Assembly: GCA_028865845.1 (NCBI GenBank)
Contig: JAGWJK010000295.1
Coordinates: 1 to 6,113 of the forward strand
Source of the DNA: Rhizobiaceae bacterium
GTDB lineage: Bacteria; Pseudomonadota; Alphaproteobacteria; Rhizobiales; Rhizobiaceae
Length of the DNA: 6,113 bases
Direction: 5' to 3'
The position numbers were made by a program, and so were the translations under genes. Numbering within the stretch: position 1 is the stretch's first letter; every line of letters begins with the position of its first letter. The notes below the pieces were generated by a model. The model saw nothing but the letters and a program-made list of their open reading frames with translations, had not been told where the DNA came from and made no database searches. Below, one piece after another: positions 4,527-6,113 of the stretch.

Positions 4527-5378
4527 ATGTCGAGCGGCAGCTTGCTTTCGACAGAAATGCTGCGCCGCTATAATGATGCGGACGGCGATCACCCTGCGCG
4601 CAATTCTTGTCGTCCAGGTGTGGGAATTGCCGAAGTGACCGGAGAAAGCGCAATCGTGGAACCCAAAGCTCACATGCTTGTCGTCGAAGACGATCCAGCA
4701 ATCGCGGAAATGCTGTTGGAGCTTATTAAAGACAATGGTTTCGACGCAACCGCGGCAAATAACGCAAGCGAGATGGATCGACTCCTATTACGTAGGGCTT
4801 ATGATTTGGTCATTCTTGATGCCATGTTGCCCGGTGAAGACGGTTTCAGCATTTGCCGCAGGCTGCGAGCATCGAGCCGTGTCCCCATCCTTATGCTCAC
4901 AGCCCTCAGAGAGGATGTCGACCGGATCATAGGCATTGAACTTGGCGCGGACGACTACGTCACGAAGCCTTTCAATCCAAGGGAACTTCTGGCGCGCATC
5001 AAGGCCTTGCTTCGCAGGGCCTCTTATATCTCAGGCGACGCAGTTTCCGATGGAATGAGAAAGTTGACGTTCTCCGGCTGGGTCGTAGACCCTCGACACA
5101 GGCAGGTCACCGATCCTGACGGCGCCGAAGTGTCAATGACGACCGCGGAATTCGACCTGCTGGCAGCTTTCTGCCGCAACCCCAACCGGATCTTGAGTCG
5201 TGAACAACTGCTCTCCATGACCCACGCAGGAGCCGCCGGGCCGGTCGAGCGAAGCATCGACGCCCATATTAGCCGCCTTCGGCAAAAGATCGAGCCAAAC
5301 TTGAAAGACCCTGCATTGATTAAGACGGTCCGTCTCGGCGGTTATATGTTCACGACGAACGTAGAGCTGTTGCCTTGA
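4527..5378 (+). CDS. OmpR/PhoB-family two-component response regulator
   Basis: A DNA-binding response regulator, the cytoplasmic output of the two-component system completed by the kinase that follows. From the ATG at 4527 it has 283 residues. The receiver (about 48-163) keeps all key residues: acidic cluster EDD at 54-56, phospho-acceptor Asp98 (LVILDAMLPG), Thr125 (ILMLTA) and Lys147 (YVTKPFNP). The winged-helix DNA-binding domain (about 176-278) shows TTAEFDLLAAFCRNPNRILS, RSIDAHISRLRQKIE and IKTVRLGGYMF. The start is uncertain. The ATG has a good ribosome-binding sequence but adds about 43 residues of no recognised domain. A GTG at 4656 would give 240 residues, the usual length, starting EPKAHMLVVEDD. 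The stop overlaps the kinase start by 4 nt, so the two are co-translated. The box at 4441-4470 suggests autoregulation. Confidence 0.95.
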   Translation: MSSGSLLSTEMLRRYNDADGDHPARNSCRPGVGIAEVTGESAIVEPKAHMLVVEDDPAIAEMLLELIKDNGFDATAANNASEMDRLLLRRAYDLVILDAMLPGEDGFSICRRLRASSRVPILMLTALREDVDRIIGIELGADDYVTKPFNPRELLARIKALLRRASYISGDAVSDGMRKLTFSGWVVDPRHRQVTDPDGAEVSMTTAEFDLLAAFCRNPNRILSREQLLSMTHAGAAGPVERSIDAHISRLRQKIEPNLKDPALIKTVRLGGYMFTTNVELLP

Positions 5379-6113
5379 AGCGCCCAATAGCTACATCCAT
5401 CCTGTCACAGATTGCACTCCTGACGATCGCACTCTCGATCGCTGTTATGCTGATCTCCAGCTTGTCCGAGTCGTTGATGCCCGGTCGAAATGGACGGGAG
5501 ATGGACATCGGGGTTTTTGCGGGACGAGTTCAGCAAGTTGCCGAAAGTTTTGACAGCGCTGCGACGAGCATCGACCAAGATCAAATACTATCAAAGGCGA
5601 GAGCATCCGGAATTCAGGTCGAGAGGGTACAGCCTCAACGCTTCGTCGAGTCTCCCATCACGATCGACGCGGTTCCCCGAGACGTCGGCCGGTTGCTGGA
5701 TAAGGATTTATTCCATCGGCTCACTCATATTTTGCGCGCCTCCGCATCGAGAACCGTGAATGTCGCCGTCGTATCAGGCCAGCTCGTGTTCGCCGTACCT
5801 CCATCTCTTGACGGCTACGATATGCTTTCGACTGTCGTCACTGGTCTCGGACTAATCCTGATCCCGGCGGCGGTCCTTGGATTTATCTGCGCGTGGATGA
5901 TCGGGCGACCTCTCGTGCGTTTCGCGGCCGCCGCCGAGCGTGTCAGTATGGACGATGGGCTCGAGGAGCCGTTCGTCGCCGAAGGAGCGATTGAAATACG
6001 AAGTCTCGCAGCATCTCTGAACACTATGCGCCGAAGGGTGCTGGACCTTGCAGGCCAGCGAACGAGAATGCTCACCTCGATCAGTCACGACCTCAGAACT
6101 CCGTTGACCCGCC
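5375..6113 (+). CDS. Sensor histidine kinase, partial at right edge
   Basis: Membrane sensor kinase partnered with the upstream regulator; 246 codons are present before the window ends. It starts at TTG 5375, overlapping the regulator TGA as TTGA. No ATG or GTG lies nearby in frame, and the TTG gives a classical N-terminus, KRPIATS, followed by a membrane segment (residues 9-30). A periplasmic sensing region of about 120 residues (30-150) has no motif I recognise. The second membrane segment is at 151-175 (LSTVVTGLGLILIPAAVLGFICAWM). A HAMP linker follows at 176-228 (GRPLVRFAAAAERV, then IEIRSLAASLNTMRRRV). The H-box, MLTSISHDLRTPLTR, has phospho-acceptor His238. The catalytic ATPase domain lies outside the window. 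No strong ribosome-binding sequence precedes the TTG, so translational coupling is likely. The frame is intact throughout. Confidence 0.95.
   Translation, partial: MKRPIATSILSQIALLTIALSIAVMLISSLSESLMPGRNGREMDIGVFAGRVQQVAESFDSAATSIDQDQILSKARASGIQVERVQPQRFVESPITIDAVPRDVGRLLDKDLFHRLTHILRASASRTVNVAVVSGQLVFAVPPSLDGYDMLSTVVTGLGLILIPAAVLGFICAWMIGRPLVRFAAAAERVSMDDGLEEPFVAEGAIEIRSLAASLNTMRRRVLDLAGQRTRMLTSISHDLRTPLTR

Overview
This 6.1 kb window looks like an alphaproteobacterial (probably Rhizobiales) chromosome or large replicon. The evidence is the moderately high GC, the protein style, GTG/TTG starts, and a DUF3313-type lipoprotein and a MipA/OmpV porin-like protein beside an OmpR-type two-component system. 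The species cannot be told from the sequence. No tRNA, rRNA, CRISPR array, insertion sequence or transposase is visible.

Layout from left to right. (1) 1-1052, minus strand: an RND/MFP efflux periplasmic adaptor, nearly complete but cut by the left edge. (2) 1053-1375: a non-coding gap that holds this gene's promoter region and some dyads. (3) 1376-2254, minus: a DUF3313-like lipoprotein, probably starting at a TTG. (4) 2255-2740: a 486-bp divergent intergenic region rich in inverted repeats. (5) 2741-3604, plus: a MipA/OmpV family outer-membrane protein. (6) 3605-3850: a convergent gap with a strong hairpin. (7) 3851-4312, minus: a small protein that reads as a degenerate response-regulator receiver without its phosphorylation residues. 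(8) 4313-4526: a compact divergent promoter region. (9) 4527-5378, plus: an OmpR/PhoB-family response regulator. (10) 5375-6113, plus: its sensor histidine kinase, overlapping by 4 nt and cut by the right edge just after the H-box.

The most interesting observation is a repeated promoter motif. A box of two NNAACA hexamers spaced 10 bp apart (GCAACA-N4-AGAACA or GCAACA-N4-GCAACA) occurs four times: upstream of the lipoprotein, the MipA protein, the pseudo-receiver and the response regulator, each time oriented toward that gene. Tandem half-sites one helical turn apart are the classical binding pattern of OmpR-family regulators. I therefore infer that the response regulator here controls itself, the pseudo-receiver and two envelope proteins. 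The kinase, regulator, pseudo-receiver, lipoprotein and outer-membrane protein would form one local envelope-sensing regulon. The efflux adaptor lacks a recognisable two-hexamer box, so its membership is unsupported.
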